This document shows positions 54,646 to 64,000 of a stretch of DNA of 64,000 nucleotides, in pieces; the stretch's first letter is position 1; each line of letters begins with the position of its first letter. The DNA is from Sarocladium kiliense (taxonomy: Eukaryota; Ascomycota; Sordariomycetes; Hypocreales; Sarocladiaceae), in the NCBI GenBank assembly GCA_030734395.1, contig JAUZTG010000048.1, positions 620,001-684,000 of the forward strand. Reading direction: 5' to 3'. Made by a program: the position numbers and the translations under genes. The notes below the pieces were generated by a model, which saw nothing but the letters and a program-made list of their open reading frames with translations, ran no database searches and was not told the DNA's origin.

Positions 54646-56809
54646 TTACCACATAAAACGCTGTAGTCGACCCTCATCCAGTAAAGTTCCGTCCTCTGCT
54701 TTCCACTGATACGGTTTCAATAGGAAGATGCCTATCGTCGCCACGTTGACCAAGAGGAACCACAAAGTCTCGAATATCAGCCTCGGATCCACTTCCCTTG
54801 CGTACTGCAATATCGTCTTCAGAATATGATTGTTGCTTTTGTTGGCAGCCTGGATCATTCCACCGTTTACACCAATTGGGATGTGCCACGCTGGGATGAG
54901 GAGCCGCCAGATGACCCAGGGGATGATAAAGTAGCGTGGCTCAACGAGAGGGGCCGTGATGAGAGAGAGTGTGGTTGCCAGGAGGAAGATGATGGCTGTT
55001 GATGTTGGCACGGTGGTCTCGCTCCCTGGCAATGCAACGGACTGCTTTGCCTTGGCCTGGACTGGGGTGAAAGTTTCATTGGTACTTCTTGAAAAAACAC
55101 CCCATATCAACCACCTGCTAACAGTATAGGCTACAACAAGCGCGTACCGCACCCACGTCGCCCGACGGATCGTGTATCTGAAAATGTAGAACATGTAATG
55201 TCTGTTGTCTGCGAGGGTGAAGGGGTGGATGATGGTGTTGAACCGGACGATCGCGATGGAGAAGAGTATAGTCCCGAGGAGGTAGATGCCAGCGAGGATT
55301 TTGGACCGCAATGGAGTGTTTGGTTTAGAGGTGAGATTTGAGGACGCACCATTGCTGCTGAACAAGGCCCAAAGCTGGTCCAGGAGCGTGATAAGGTATG
55401 ACAAAAGGAGGGGGGCAGAGAAGAATGCGAAGAAGGGCCAGATGTAGAGCATCTGAGCTAGGTGAATGGTGGCAACGTGATTCGTCTTGTCGCCTATTCC
55501 ATCAAGTCATCAGCGTTGGCTTTGGAGTGGGCATAGAAGCAAGGGCAGAGACGGGGATGGAGACTTACCGAGTACAACGCCGCCATTCCAGATGACGAAT
55601 CCCGCAAAGCTGGCGAGGATGGCGATGTACGGCCAGATTGCTCTCAAAACGCGGAAAGGGTTAGTCAGTCCGGCAATTAAAAGAGTGACGGCTGTCGAAG
55701 CCCAGTCTAAGACGGATCTTGTCAGCCATATCACTCAGGAAAGGCGTAAAGGATAATGACCACCGACCTTCGACCCGTGCCTGAGATAAGGGCACGTCAT
55801 GAACCTCGCCAGCCGAGGAGCGCCAAAGGTAAACTTTGATGTTCCCAAATAACGTGCCATCGCTCTGTGTATCTTTGCCTGCAGGTTTGGGCTTCAAGGT
55901 CTTGACAGCCTGGACAGCCTCCAACCCTCCCATGAAAATGACCGTCCAAAACACATTTGTCTGCCTCATGAACAAAGTCACAATCCCAATAAGCAAGGTC
56001 AACATATCATTGAGAAACGAAGGATGTTGCCCAGCCGTCATCTTCCCAACACGGCGGAGATGGTTCAAGAATGAAAGCAATACGGCAGCCGTCGACGCAA
56101 CATCCGTGTAGTACAGCCCCGAAAAGAAGAAGAGAAGCGGGAAGAGGCAAATGTTCAGTGCGCTGTGAAGACTATATGAGCTGAGTCCTTTGCGAGTGCT
56201 GGTGCGGCCGTTAGGGGTGAGGAGGTGCTCTAGCTCATGGCGGCAGAGCAGGGCGAGGTAGCCCAGGATTATGAGGGCGATGGCGTTTGTGGCGCGGAGA
56301 TCGTGAGGACTCAGAGCAGAGACTTTGCCTTTTGCTCCCGAGATGAGAAATAGGAGAAGAGAAAATAGGTATCTGCGGCTTGTTGTCAGTGATTGAAATC
56401 GTGGTTGTACAGGGGGGGGGGGGTGACGCTTACAGTCCAGGGGGTGTTGTGAGCTTGTCATCCCATTCGCGATACTTCCCCAGGCCGTATCTCTGTGCCT
56501 GAGGAATATGAAAGATCTCGTCCTGGAATATAACTTAGTATCTTTGCGTTCATTGCCTCTGAGTTGTGGCCTATGATAGGGGCTTACCAGGTACGGCTCG
56601 TGAACGTACCGAGATGCCACGTGAACCCAAAGGAGACTCAAAGCAGCTACTGATCCAAGAACCAGCAGCCAACCAAAGCCGCCTCTTTGAGAACCTGACT
56701 TGGGCTTGAGTATGATGTGAAGTCCCAGTAAGGTAGGAATCAGCCCAGTCAGCCAGAGCAGTGATGCGCTCTTGGCTGGGCTTTCGAGCTTGCCTGCGTT
56801 TGCATCCAT
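54646..56809 (-). CDS. ALG10: ALG10/DIE2 alpha-1,2-glucosyltransferase, 633 aa
   Basis: ER membrane enzyme that adds the third, terminal glucose from dolichol-P-glucose to the N-glycan precursor. Five exons: 56809-56588, 56522-56434, 56372-55768, 55706-55569, 55493-54646. Start MDANAGKLESPAK; an upstream in-frame ATG at 56938 is possible. Signature blocks are EPYLDEIFHIPQAQRYGLG (exon 1/2 junction), WDDKLTTPPGLY (exon 2/3), TNVFWTVIFMGGLEAVQ, GGVVLGDKTNHVATIHLAQM (exon 4/5), HPFTLADNRHYMFYIFR and VEPRYFIIPWVIWRL. Many hydrophobic helices throughout. Intron 2 contains a run of twelve C on the sense strand just after the donor. The hydrophobic loop around DE and the HxxxADNRHY element are the family's catalytic-side motifs. 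Core gene. Confidence 0.95.
56412..56423. repeat. Homopolymer G12 (C12 on the sense strand) in ALG10 intron 2
   Basis: Twelve consecutive G within the intron, starting some ten bases from the donor. Prone to slippage or to miscounting in assembly. Confidence 0.8.
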
Positions 56810-57266
56810 GGTGGTGAGGTGTCTGGAGTTGAGTGTTGGCGATGAGGTCAAGCGGGCATTGTCTGGACTAAACTGGCAAGTTTGGCAAAGAAAAAAAAGC
56901 ACTGTAAAGGAAAGGAGCGGTATGATATCAACGTGCATCCATTTTTGTAAATACGGTGGTTGACGTTACGCGTTGAAGAGGATACCGAGAAATGAAGTCC
57001 GGTAAGATGAACCACCGTGCTGAACACTGTGCGAAAGACTGTACAGATGTGACGACCATTCCACGCAGCCATACCTCTGGCAATGAAGTTGGTACTTTGA
57101 CAGTCCATACATTTTCAAGGGAGCATTACTTGTTATGATTTAGGTGTCATTGACAAAGGGACAGTTCTAATTGTGTCTAATACAAACAGAGCACGCTGGT
57201 ACTCGCAGCTCCGCGTTCATACACACCCACCGCTTTCCAACCTTTCAACAGCCAAACGTAGGCCAT
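56810..57266. other. Intergenic region, 457 bp (ALG10 / QCR10)
   Basis: Promoter of ALG10 and 3' flank of QCR10. Possible ALG10 N-terminal extension to 56938 falls inside. No other gene. Confidence 0.5.
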
Positions 57267-58141
57267 TTAGAACGGCTGCGAGTTTGATGTTAGCATACTG
57301 ACTTCAACCATTTCTCGAATCATGTGAAGACGCCACTTACGTTGTCGGCGGGGTGAACCTCCTTTGCGTACCACTTGCTCATGCCGGGGATCTTCTGTTA
57401 TGAATGTCAGATATTGGGAACCGAGTCGTGGAGGTAGGGGTTAATCGCACCATGAGGATGTCGGTCTGAATACGGGGGATGCCGGAAGCGAAGAAGAGAG
57501 CAGCGAGGCCGAGGGAGCCGCCGTAGAAGCCAGCCTTGAGGCCACTGTACCGTATGTTAGTTTCGAGCCAGACTTTGTTTGACGGCGTTTTGTGGCTGGA
57601 CACGGAAGCTGGTAGAGACCTCGGCAATAGGGTCGTCAGGGAGATGGACGTTGAGGCATTCCTTCGGTTCGTCAGGCTGTTCGATTGATGGGGGTGTAAC
57701 ATTCGACCAGCCGAGCCTTGTCCAAGTCCGTCTGCCGTTGACCCTCTGTCCCTCGTCCACCAGTCCATGTCGCAACGTGGAATTGACTTACAATCGGGTA
57801 AGAGTCTGAGCGGTGATTCCGCGGTAGTTGGGCTGGAAGGAGTACCTAAAGAATGTCTGGTCAGCTTCTTGATCCACTGAATGTGTTTCGTCGTTCGATC
57901 GGCTATCGCAAGCCTCGTCGATTGGGCCAGCTCAAGTCAACTTCGGCAGAGGTTCTTCGGGGAACATACTTGGGGCCGTAAGGGCTCTTGTACTCCTGGG
58001 CGAGGAAGGGGGTCTGCATCGAAGCTCGTCAGCCATTGTCCTGTCCTGTCGTCCTTCGTCCCAGCAGGCGACCGTTGCCCAGCATCCGAGGGACATGGCC
58101 CAATTGCTTCCTCATCTGGTGCGACGTACGTGAGAGACCAT
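57267..58141 (-). CDS. QCR10: QCR10: cytochrome bc1 complex (complex III) subunit 10, 88 aa
   Basis: Small single-helix subunit of mitochondrial ubiquinol-cytochrome c reductase. Six exons: 58141-58130, 58013-57970, 57845-57792, 57544-57451, 57394-57341, 57275-57267. All junctions keep frame: MVSH, then TPFLAQEYKSPYGPK, YSFQPNYRGITAQTLTR, FGLKAGFYGGSLGLAALFF with ASGIPRIQTDILM, then KIPGMSKWYAKEVHPADNPF at the end. One hydrophobic helix lies at about 38-56, and the FASGxPRxxxDIL and final PxDNPF pattern matches fungal QCR10. The first exon is 12 nt and the last 9 nt; introns 1-3 are 116, 124 and 247 nt, much more non-coding than coding sequence. No presequence is needed for this subunit. Confidence 0.88.
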
Positions 58142-58464
58142 CTTGTCTGCGTGGTGTCCGGATCGATTGAGTCGGTTCGGGGGTCGTGGCGGGAGGATTG
58201 ACGTCGTGGTGATGGAGCGAATCAGGCCAGGTGAATTTGTCTTGCGCGAGTTCTTCCCGGCAAAGATCGGGTTCGACGCCTGAGGCGATAAGGGCCAATC
58301 AGCGGGCCGCATTGGCAGCTTTGGTGGGCCCCACCGTGTGCTGCTTGTGCCTTGCAGCCATCAACCACCTGCGTCTCACTTAACTTCAGCCTTCCTAAAG
58401 TCACCAGCATTGTTCGTTTTCTTTTGCATTAGTGAAGACCAGCTCAAGACGCGCGTCGTCGACA
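58142..58464. other. Divergent promoter region, 323 bp (QCR10 / MED4)
   Basis: Short shared upstream region of two core genes. TCACTTAACTTCAG precedes the MED4 start region. No gene. Confidence 0.5.
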
Positions 58465-59490
58465 ATGGACAAGATCATCGACAGCCGCTTCGAGCGTCTC
58501 GAGAAGGCCCTCGCTGGTCTCATCGACTCGGTCACAAAGTACCACCCATCCGTTGCGCTTGCAAGGGAGCTGGAGCTGGCCGACGAGGAGCTCACAAAGG
58601 GTCTTGAGCAAGGTACGAAGAGATCATGCAATGGAGAATGCACGCACATGGCTGACTCAAATCTCCCTCGTGCAGTTCAAACCCACCAGAACAACTACCT
58701 GCGCATTCAGAAGCTGCGCGAAACCTCCGCCGCCCTCGATACCCAGATTCGCGATACCCTCTCCAGCCTCGCTACCACACGCAAAGATATCGTGACTACA
58801 CATACGACTACGTATCCGGCAGGTCCTAACTATACGATTGCCTACGATGAGCTTCTTAGCTATGCCCGACGCATCAGCAAGACCACCCTCCCACCCTCCA
58901 GCACCATCAATGCTCTACCACCTCAACCTGCGTCTGGAGAACAAACTCCCGCACCCGACAGCCAACCGCAATCCGCCCTGACGCCCAACGCCCCTACACC
59001 TTCCCAAACACAAAGTCCTGCAGTCGTGAATGGCGCCTCCCAGGCTGGCTCAGCACAACCAACCCAACAAACCACCGCAACCAGCCTCCCCGAACACTTC
59101 AACCAATTCCTCAACCCCCTCTCCGGTCAGGTCTTCTTCCCGTGGCCAACAGAAGACAAGATCCGCGGCGGTGCCCTTGCCTCGAACCAAATGCTCATGG
59201 AGCAAGGCATCGATCCAAAGGGGTACGACCCCGTTGCGGAGGAGCAACGTAAGGCGAAGGAGGAAGAGGAGCGCAAGGCCAAGGAGGAGAAGGAGAAGGC
59301 TGAGAGAGAGGAGGCCGAGAGGAAGAGGCACGAGGAGCGCGAGAAGTTGAGAAAGGAGAGGGAGGCACAGAGGCAGAAGGAGCAGGAGGAGTGGAGGAGA
59401 GGAAGTGTTGCTGGGCCGCCATCTGCGATCAGCCCGACAACTTCAGGTGGACAATTCCAATTCGCCAGCATGGATGATGATGATGATTAG
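58465..59490 (+). CDS. MED4: Mediator complex subunit 4 (MED4), 320 aa
   Basis: Middle-module subunit of Mediator, needed for RNA polymerase II transcription. Exons 58465-58612 and 58676-59490; the 63-nt intron is a stop-free multiple of three. The start MDKIIDSRFERLEKALAGLI leads into a long helical region (to about 110) with ELELADEELTKGLEQ and HQNNYLRIQKLRE, the Vitamin-D-receptor-interacting MED4 domain. A Pro/Gln/Thr-rich linker follows, then the conserved FFPWPTEDKIRGGALASNQM, which is diagnostic. The tail is a very charged Glu/Lys/Arg helix (about 225-285) ending FASMDDDDD. Nuclear. Divergent from QCR10. Confidence 0.94.
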   Translation: MDKIIDSRFERLEKALAGLIDSVTKYHPSVALARELELADEELTKGLEQGTKRSCNGECTHMADSNLPRAVQTHQNNYLRIQKLRETSAALDTQIRDTLSSLATTRKDIVTTHTTTYPAGPNYTIAYDELLSYARRISKTTLPPSSTINALPPQPASGEQTPAPDSQPQSALTPNAPTPSQTQSPAVVNGASQAGSAQPTQQTTATSLPEHFNQFLNPLSGQVFFPWPTEDKIRGGALASNQMLMEQGIDPKGYDPVAEEQRKAKEEEERKAKEEKEKAEREEAERKRHEEREKLRKEREAQRQKEQEEWRRGSVAGPPSAISPTTSGGQFQFASMDDDDD

Positions 59491-59915
59491 AGAGAGAAAT
59501 GTAGAAGGTTGGAGATAGGATACCCTTTGAGATAGATGCTGGAAAGTAATCGCGAAAAGCAATGTAACCGGTCATAAGATCTCATATTTCGACTCCCAAA
59601 CGAAGCTTTCGCCGAGCCGCTATTTTTCTACATTCTATTCATACAAGCAGAAAGGGTGAAGGGAAGACAGTAGTAAGGGGAAAAAAAAAAAGAAGAATGG
59701 CGAAAATGAGAAAAGCCGTTCCGCGAACAATGCATCAAGACACCAGGGCAAATGCGCATCGCACCGAGCCTGCGTTTTCCTTCCCGTTCGTCCTACGAAT
59801 GCGCCGGGGTATTTCCAACCCTTCGCCTGGCACTTTGCAGCATTCGTAACACCAGCCTTCTGCTGGCTCACTTGTTACTTGTTGACAATGACTTGTTGAT
59901 GATGGGGTGTTCAAC
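59491..59915. other. Convergent intergenic region, 425 bp
   Basis: 3' flanks of MED4 and the EMP70 gene. A poly-A run lies near 59681-59691. No gene. Confidence 0.5.
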
Positions 59916-61895
59916 TTAGTCGATCTTGATGGATGAGTAGATCTTCTGGACGAACCACCAGCTGGCGAAGTAGCCAATCGAGCCTAACATGAAATTAGCA
60001 TCGACATAGCGTTGTGATTCATTTAAGGACTCCTTACCTGAAAGGATGAAGAACAGGAACGAGATCAAGGCACTGTAGCCAATGTAAAGGACGGTACCAG
60101 CAAGACCACCGAGCTTGACCTTGGTAATGAGGTACAGCAGGCAGTTAAGGAAGATGTATCCTCCGCTCATACCCGCTGCCAGAAACGAACGCCATTGCCA
60201 GTTATAGTTCTCGGCGCAGAGCAAGAAGTACACCATTAGAATCGTGACCGTAGCGCAAACGACAATCATGAGGCCGTAGCACAAGAAGAGGAAGCCGAAC
60301 ATGTAGTAGATCCTGCTGAACCAGATCGAGCTCATGATGAAGTACAGCTCAACAAAGATGGCACCAAAGGGAAGCAGGCCGACAATGAGCATGCTGGGAA
60401 TCGGCTTAAGGTAGGTCGTGACTGGGGGGATTTGGCGAGGAATCTGGTTGGTGCGAACTGGGGGCTCGATCTGCTTGGAGCGGAATCCGAGCCAGGAGCC
60501 GGTGAAGGAGGAGGGGATGGAGATGACGAACCAGATGGCGATGATAACGAGCATGGTGGAGAGTGGGACAGCACCAGAGGAATTCTTAGCCCAGAGGAAG
60601 AGGTTGAGGAAGAAGCAGCAGCTGAAGACAATACCGGGAACAAGAACTGGGGTGAGGCCAATGTTCAACTTCCAGTGCTCGCCGCCCATTGCCTTGTAGG
60701 ATCGAGAAGAAGCATAGCCGCCAACGAAGCCGAGAATCGTGTACAAGAGGATCATGATAGTACCCAATGAGCCGCGGTTCGACGGCGAGAGGAATCCAAG
60801 CAGGGCAAACACAATGGTGCAGCCGGTCATGACGAACAGCTGCGCACCATTGCCAAGCAGTACCGAGAGGAGGAGGGGCCGTGATGGAGCACGGAAGACG
60901 TCGCCGTGCACCAACTTCCAGCCAGAGTCCTCCTGCACACCATCCTCCAGGGCGGAGGTGCCGCTGAGGTCATCGAGGTTGATCTGATCGAGGCGGTTGT
61001 AGCGGGCAATATCCTTCTTCAGTGTACGGACCAGAATCGAGGAGACGGTGAGAACAAGGATGACGACGATGATGGCGGTGTCAATGAGCCAGAACCAGTG
61101 GATCTTAGGGTCGAAGACGTGCAGGTACTTGTCCCACCGAGTAGCCCACGCAGTAGGCGACTTGCGCCAGTAAACGCTGTAGCTAAATTGAACCTCCTTC
61201 GGCGTGCCATCCTTGCTGTCGAACAGAATAGGACCGTGATCTCCACAGTCTGCCTCGCCAGTGTAGGCCTTCGAGCTGGGCTGGACAATGACACCAACAA
61301 CGCGGAGCTGGTTCGCGTTGTTGCTAACCTCGTGATACTCGATCCAGATATCATAGTGGTTGTTGAAGCTGACACCCTCGCCCTCCACTTGACCGATCAG
61401 GAAACCAGGGTTGTAGAACGTGCTTCCTGTGAGCTGATCCTGGATCTGCTGTCCAGCAGGCAGCCCATCAATCAGCCAGTTCAGACTGTAGCCTTGCTCA
61501 ATGCGGTCCCTGACGAAGCGTACCATCTTATCCGGGTACGTGGACTTGCAAAGAGCCTTGCAAGACTCGTTCTTGGCCATGCTGAGCTCGAAAGGCGATG
61601 TCATGATCCTGTCACCGAACAGGATGCTGCCCAGGCTCTCGGAGACGTACTCAGGGCCATCTTTGGGCTGACAGAATTGGAACGCCGGGTGGTAGTAGTC
61701 ATAGGAGATGACTGAGTGTAGCCGCGAGTCTTGCGATGCGGCGACGGGACGAATGCTATTGACTGTGAGAGGGACACTGTCGCCGGGTTTGTATGAGGTC
61801 GGTGCAACGCCAGGGAGGTAGAAGGCTGATGCGAGCTGGGGCGCAGCCGTGAGCAGCGTAAAAAGCGCCGCGGGGCGCAGGTCTGGGAGTTGCAT
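59916..61895 (-). CDS. EMP70/nonaspanin (TM9SF) family protein, 641 aa
   Basis: Nine-helix Golgi/endosomal protein involved in membrane-protein sorting. Exons 61895-60038 and 59983-59916; the 54-nt intron is a stop-free multiple of three. Residues 1-24 are a signal peptide (MQLPDLRPAALFTLLTAAPQ...ASAFYLPG), cleaved before the luminal domain. FYLPGVAPTSYKPGDSVPL, SVISYDYYHPAFQFC and FGDRIMTSPFEL are family motifs. Nine hydrophobic helices follow from about 280, with FLWAKNSSGAVPLSTM, LPFGAIFVELYFIMSSIW and AENYNWQWRSFLAAG. The protein ends YSSIKID, which carries the KxD-type COPI-binding signal found on this family. A (TCG)6 repeat lies in the leader. Confidence 0.95.
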   Translation of the reverse strand: MQLPDLRPAALFTLLTAAPQLASAFYLPGVAPTSYKPGDSVPLTVNSIRPVAASQDSRLHSVISYDYYHPAFQFCQPKDGPEYVSESLGSILFGDRIMTSPFELSMAKNESCKALCKSTYPDKMVRFVRDRIEQGYSLNWLIDGLPAGQQIQDQLTGSTFYNPGFLIGQVEGEGVSFNNHYDIWIEYHEVSNNANQLRVVGVIVQPSSKAYTGEADCGDHGPILFDSKDGTPKEVQFSYSVYWRKSPTAWATRWDKYLHVFDPKIHWFWLIDTAIIVVILVLTVSSILVRTLKKDIARYNRLDQINLDDLSGTSALEDGVQEDSGWKLVHGDVFRAPSRPLLLSVLLGNGAQLFVMTGCTIVFALLGFLSPSNRGSLGTIMILLYTILGFVGGYASSRSYKAMGGEHWKLNIGLTPVLVPGIVFSCCFFLNLFLWAKNSSGAVPLSTMLVIIAIWFVISIPSSFTGSWLGFRSKQIEPPVRTNQIPRQIPPVTTYLKPIPSMLIVGLLPFGAIFVELYFIMSSIWFSRIYYMFGFLFLCYGLMIVVCATVTILMVYFLLCAENYNWQWRSFLAAGMSGGYIFLNCLLYLITKVKLGGLAGTVLYIGYSALISFLFFILSGKESLNESQRYVDANFMLGSIGYFASWWFVQKIYSSIKID

Positions 61896-62576
61896 GACTA
61901 TGGAAAGCTATATGGGTCGTCGTCGTCGTCGTCGGGAAGCGGCTTCGTTATATCATGCCAGCGCGAGATAATGCGCGGCAGGGCAGAGAGTAGGATGCGC
62001 CAAGAAGGATAGTCGAAGGTTCGCAGAGCCAAATGGCAATTAACGCTCGCTGAAAAGATGTTCACCTCTCGTGGTCGAGGGCAAGTTGACTTGTTTCGGC
62101 GGTCGTGGCAGGAAGAGTCGAGTCGAAAGGGTGAGGGAGATTGGCTACGTGGTCGATCAAGAACTAGGATGAAGTCAAAGGACGAGACGGGATGATGGAG
62201 CTCCTGAGCTGACGAGTCCCTCCCGCGCGCTCGGCCGCTAACGACAGTGACGCGTGCGCCAAGTCGGGCGCTGTCTAGGTCATGTTACAGTGCGCTGTAG
62301 GACACCGTTTTAGTGGGAACCGCCCCTGTCGTACAAAACAGCTGTCCTTCTGGAGCTGGTGCAAATTCTTTGTCAGCGCTCTGATAAGCGATAAGCCCCA
62401 CTGAGAGAGTTGCTAACAAAAAAAGTTTCGAGCCTTGGGTCGTCAAACCTACAGACATCTTCAGCGGCAGTCTGATCGCATTGGAGAACGGAGATACAAT
62501 ATCCCCTCTCTCACGAAAACAGCAGCCTCAGGGTCAATTCGAAGCCGATCGTACACATTGTACAATTCACTACATT
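61896..62576. other. Divergent promoter region, 681 bp (EMP70 / LCP5)
   Basis: Shared upstream region of two core genes, with GC-rich stretches near 62220-62270. The LCP5 frame is open upstream to 62481 (a second in-frame ATG), discussed at that gene. No other gene. Confidence 0.5.
61917..61934. repeat. (TCG)6 trinucleotide repeat
   Basis: Six exact TCG units about 20 bp upstream of the EMP70 start codon, in the presumed 5' leader. Confidence 0.8.
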
Positions 62577-63686
62577 ATGGCTTCCCTCAACACCCTTCCG
62601 GCTCTCCTCGAGTCACTTTCCCAGTCTCTTTCCTCGGCACACGAGATGACCCCGAAGCTCACCAACATAAGCCCACCAAAGGATGGCCTGTCTCTTCTCG
62701 ACGTCAAGAACGAGCTGCTTCTTTCCTACCTTCAGAACCTCGTCTTCCTGATTCTTCTCAAGATCCGAAACGCGAAGAAGGGTGCCGATACAGGCGATGA
62801 AGATGACGATGAGCTATTCGACACAGTCCGTGAGAAGCTCGTTGAGCTGCGCCTCTTCCTGGAGAAGGGTGCTCGCCCACTCGAAGCGAAACTCCAATAC
62901 TCTATCACACAATTCCTCAAGGCGACTGAGCATCACCAGCAGCAAGAGAGGTTGGCTGCGAGCAAGCGCAAGGCCGCTGAAGAAGATGAAGATGAAGACG
63001 AAGAAGACGATGACGAAGAAAGCGAGGAGGAGGACACTTCACGCAGGAGGGGACGAACAAACGCTGCTCCAGGTCTTAAGAACCTCCAAGAGGACGTCAA
63101 GGCTGCCAGGGACAAGGACACTCGCGGCGCAGACGGCAAGACTGGCGTTTATCAGCCACCCAAGCGTGAGCGCAAGCTTATGGACGCTCCCAACCCTGAC
63201 GAGCGCCGCCGTGATCGTCGCGCCGGCAAGTCAGCCACCATGGACGAGTATGTCGCGACAGAACTCTCCGCCGCACCCCTCGCCGAGCCCAGCATCGGTA
63301 CCACTATCGTTCAGGGCGGTCGTCGCATGAAGTCCACAAGCGAGCGCAAGGAAGAGGCTGAGCGTCGCGAGTACGAAGAGATGAACTTTGTGCGTCTGCC
63401 TGCGATGAGCAAGAAGGACAAGGCCAAGAAGGCGCAGCGTGAGGGCAGGTCAGATAAGATGCAATTTGGAGGTGAGGAGTGGCGGGGCCTTGGTGAGGGC
63501 GTTGATCGTATTGATCGTTTGACGAGGAGGAAGGACGGTGGAAGGGGAGGCGGTGTTAGAGCTCTTCTGGATAAGAGCCGTAAGCGAGGCCCTGAGACGA
63601 TCGATGGACCGAGAGGAAGTGGTATGGAGATGGGAGAGCGGTTCCATAAGAGGGCGAAGATGCTTGAGAGTGGTCGCAGGAGATGA
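62577..63686 (+). CDS. LCP5: LCP5/neuroguidin-like Sas10/Utp3/C1D family protein, 369 aa
   Basis: Nucleolar U3 snoRNP-associated protein for 18S rRNA maturation. The start MASLNTLPALLESLSQSLSS at 62577 matches the start of the Sas10/C1D helical domain; an ATG at 62481 would add 32 unrelated residues. The domain runs to about 115, with LSLLDVKNELLLSYLQNLVF, LILLKIRNAKKG and KGARPLEAKLQYSITQFLKA, the family core. A strong acidic run (about 135-160, mostly Asp and Glu) follows, then GVYQPPKRERKLMD, where the YxPPK/R-type block is shared by neuroguidin and Lcp5, and a basic C-terminus (MSKKDKAKKAQREG ... FHKRAKMLESGRRR). Intronless. Core gene. Confidence 0.92.
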   Translation: MASLNTLPALLESLSQSLSSAHEMTPKLTNISPPKDGLSLLDVKNELLLSYLQNLVFLILLKIRNAKKGADTGDEDDDELFDTVREKLVELRLFLEKGARPLEAKLQYSITQFLKATEHHQQQERLAASKRKAAEEDEDEDEEDDDEESEEEDTSRRRGRTNAAPGLKNLQEDVKAARDKDTRGADGKTGVYQPPKRERKLMDAPNPDERRRDRRAGKSATMDEYVATELSAAPLAEPSIGTTIVQGGRRMKSTSERKEEAERREYEEMNFVRLPAMSKKDKAKKAQREGRSDKMQFGGEEWRGLGEGVDRIDRLTRRKDGGRGGGVRALLDKSRKRGPETIDGPRGSGMEMGERFHKRAKMLESGRRR

Positions 63687-63953
63687 GGGCTCTTGATCAA
63701 CGACCCAGGCTGGGATAACACCATATTATTCCTAATAGACAATCAACATATTAAACACTATTACTCAATCGCTCGCTTGTAGTATGTTCGAAGTTTATTT
63801 GCACCTCTGCTGGTTGCGAAATGTCGTAATGGCAGATGTTCTTACACTAGACCCTCCAAACTATTCGGACCCCACCACGGCGCAGAAATGTCACTTTCAT
63901 CCTACCAGAGCTTCCCATCATCACCATAACTTTCCTTCCTCCAAACTCTCAAC

Positions 63954-64000
63954 ATGGCGACCACAGACCCCGAAGCCATGGCTGATGCGCCACCTCCTCA
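63954..64000 (+). CDS. Start of an unidentified gene (partial, 15 codons)
   Basis: A possible start codon in good context (CAACATGGCG) opens MATTDPEAMADAPPP up to the window edge, preceded by a C/T-rich leader. Too short to identify. It may equally be chance. Confidence 0.4.
   Translation, partial: MATTDPEAMADAPPP

Noticed and set aside
7949..60038. Four introns (MATE 57 nt, NIPA 51 nt, MED4 63 nt, EMP70 54 nt) are stop-free multiples of three, suggesting designed intron retention
   Set aside because: About one third of introns are multiples of three by chance, and roughly 40% of introns this short lack a stop in frame. With about 35 introns here, four or five such cases are expected.
1..64000. 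tRNA genes, rRNA, transposons with terminal repeats, CRISPR arrays
   Set aside because: No A/B-box pairs, rRNA blocks, transposase motifs or spaced repeats were recognised by eye. A tRNA and repeat scan would be needed to exclude them fully.

Overview
This window is from a filamentous ascomycete (Pezizomycotina). Genes are separate on both strands and mostly interrupted by short GT-AG introns (about 48-130 nt, often with a CTAAC/CTGAC-like branch site). Typical families are present: a Zn2Cys6 regulator, MFS transporters, a cytochrome P450, tyrosinase and a fungal rhodopsin-domain protein. I see no transposase, rRNA, tRNA or CRISPR. Splice models below were built by hand and checked for reading-frame continuity.

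Layout. (1) 0-6 kb: 5' end of a PTH11-like membrane protein (-), an unexplained 2.3 kb gap, then a secreted tyrosinase (+) facing a secreted agmatinase-type ureohydrolase (-). (2) 7-17.7 kb: MATE exporter (-), DHA1-type MFS transporter (+), class 2 dihydroorotate dehydrogenase (-), NIPA-type Mg2+ transporter (+). (3) 18.7-31.0 kb: six adjacent genes that look like a catabolic cluster: Zn2Cys6 regulator, sugar-porter MFS, PhyH-type Fe/2-oxoglutarate dioxygenase, a 644-aa fusion of a xylose-isomerase-like TIM barrel with a Gfo/Idh/MocA dehydrogenase, a second Gfo/Idh/MocA dehydrogenase, and an SMP-30/gluconolactonase. (4) 31.7-36.3 kb: a CHIP-like TPR/U-box ubiquitin ligase and a P450. (5) 36.3-48.7 kb: a 12.4 kb interval with no supportable gene, flanked by the divergent P450 and a DHA2-type MFS transporter. 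(6) 48.7-52.4 kb: that transporter and an alpha/beta hydrolase. (7) 53.9-64 kb: a compact housekeeping block: a conserved small protein, ALG10, QCR10, MED4, an EMP70/TM9 protein, LCP5/neuroguidin and the first bases of another gene.

The most interesting system is region 3. Import, sugar or cyclitol oxidation by two Gfo/Idh/MocA enzymes, isomerisation, epimerisation or elimination by the TIM barrel, lactone opening by SMP-30, and an oxygenase step would form a coherent route under a local regulator. The sugar-transporter promoter has an inverted pair of CreA-type sites, which fits carbon catabolite repression. The substrate is unknown. The 12.4 kb gene-free interval is the second item worth attention, because the rest of the window is gene-dense.
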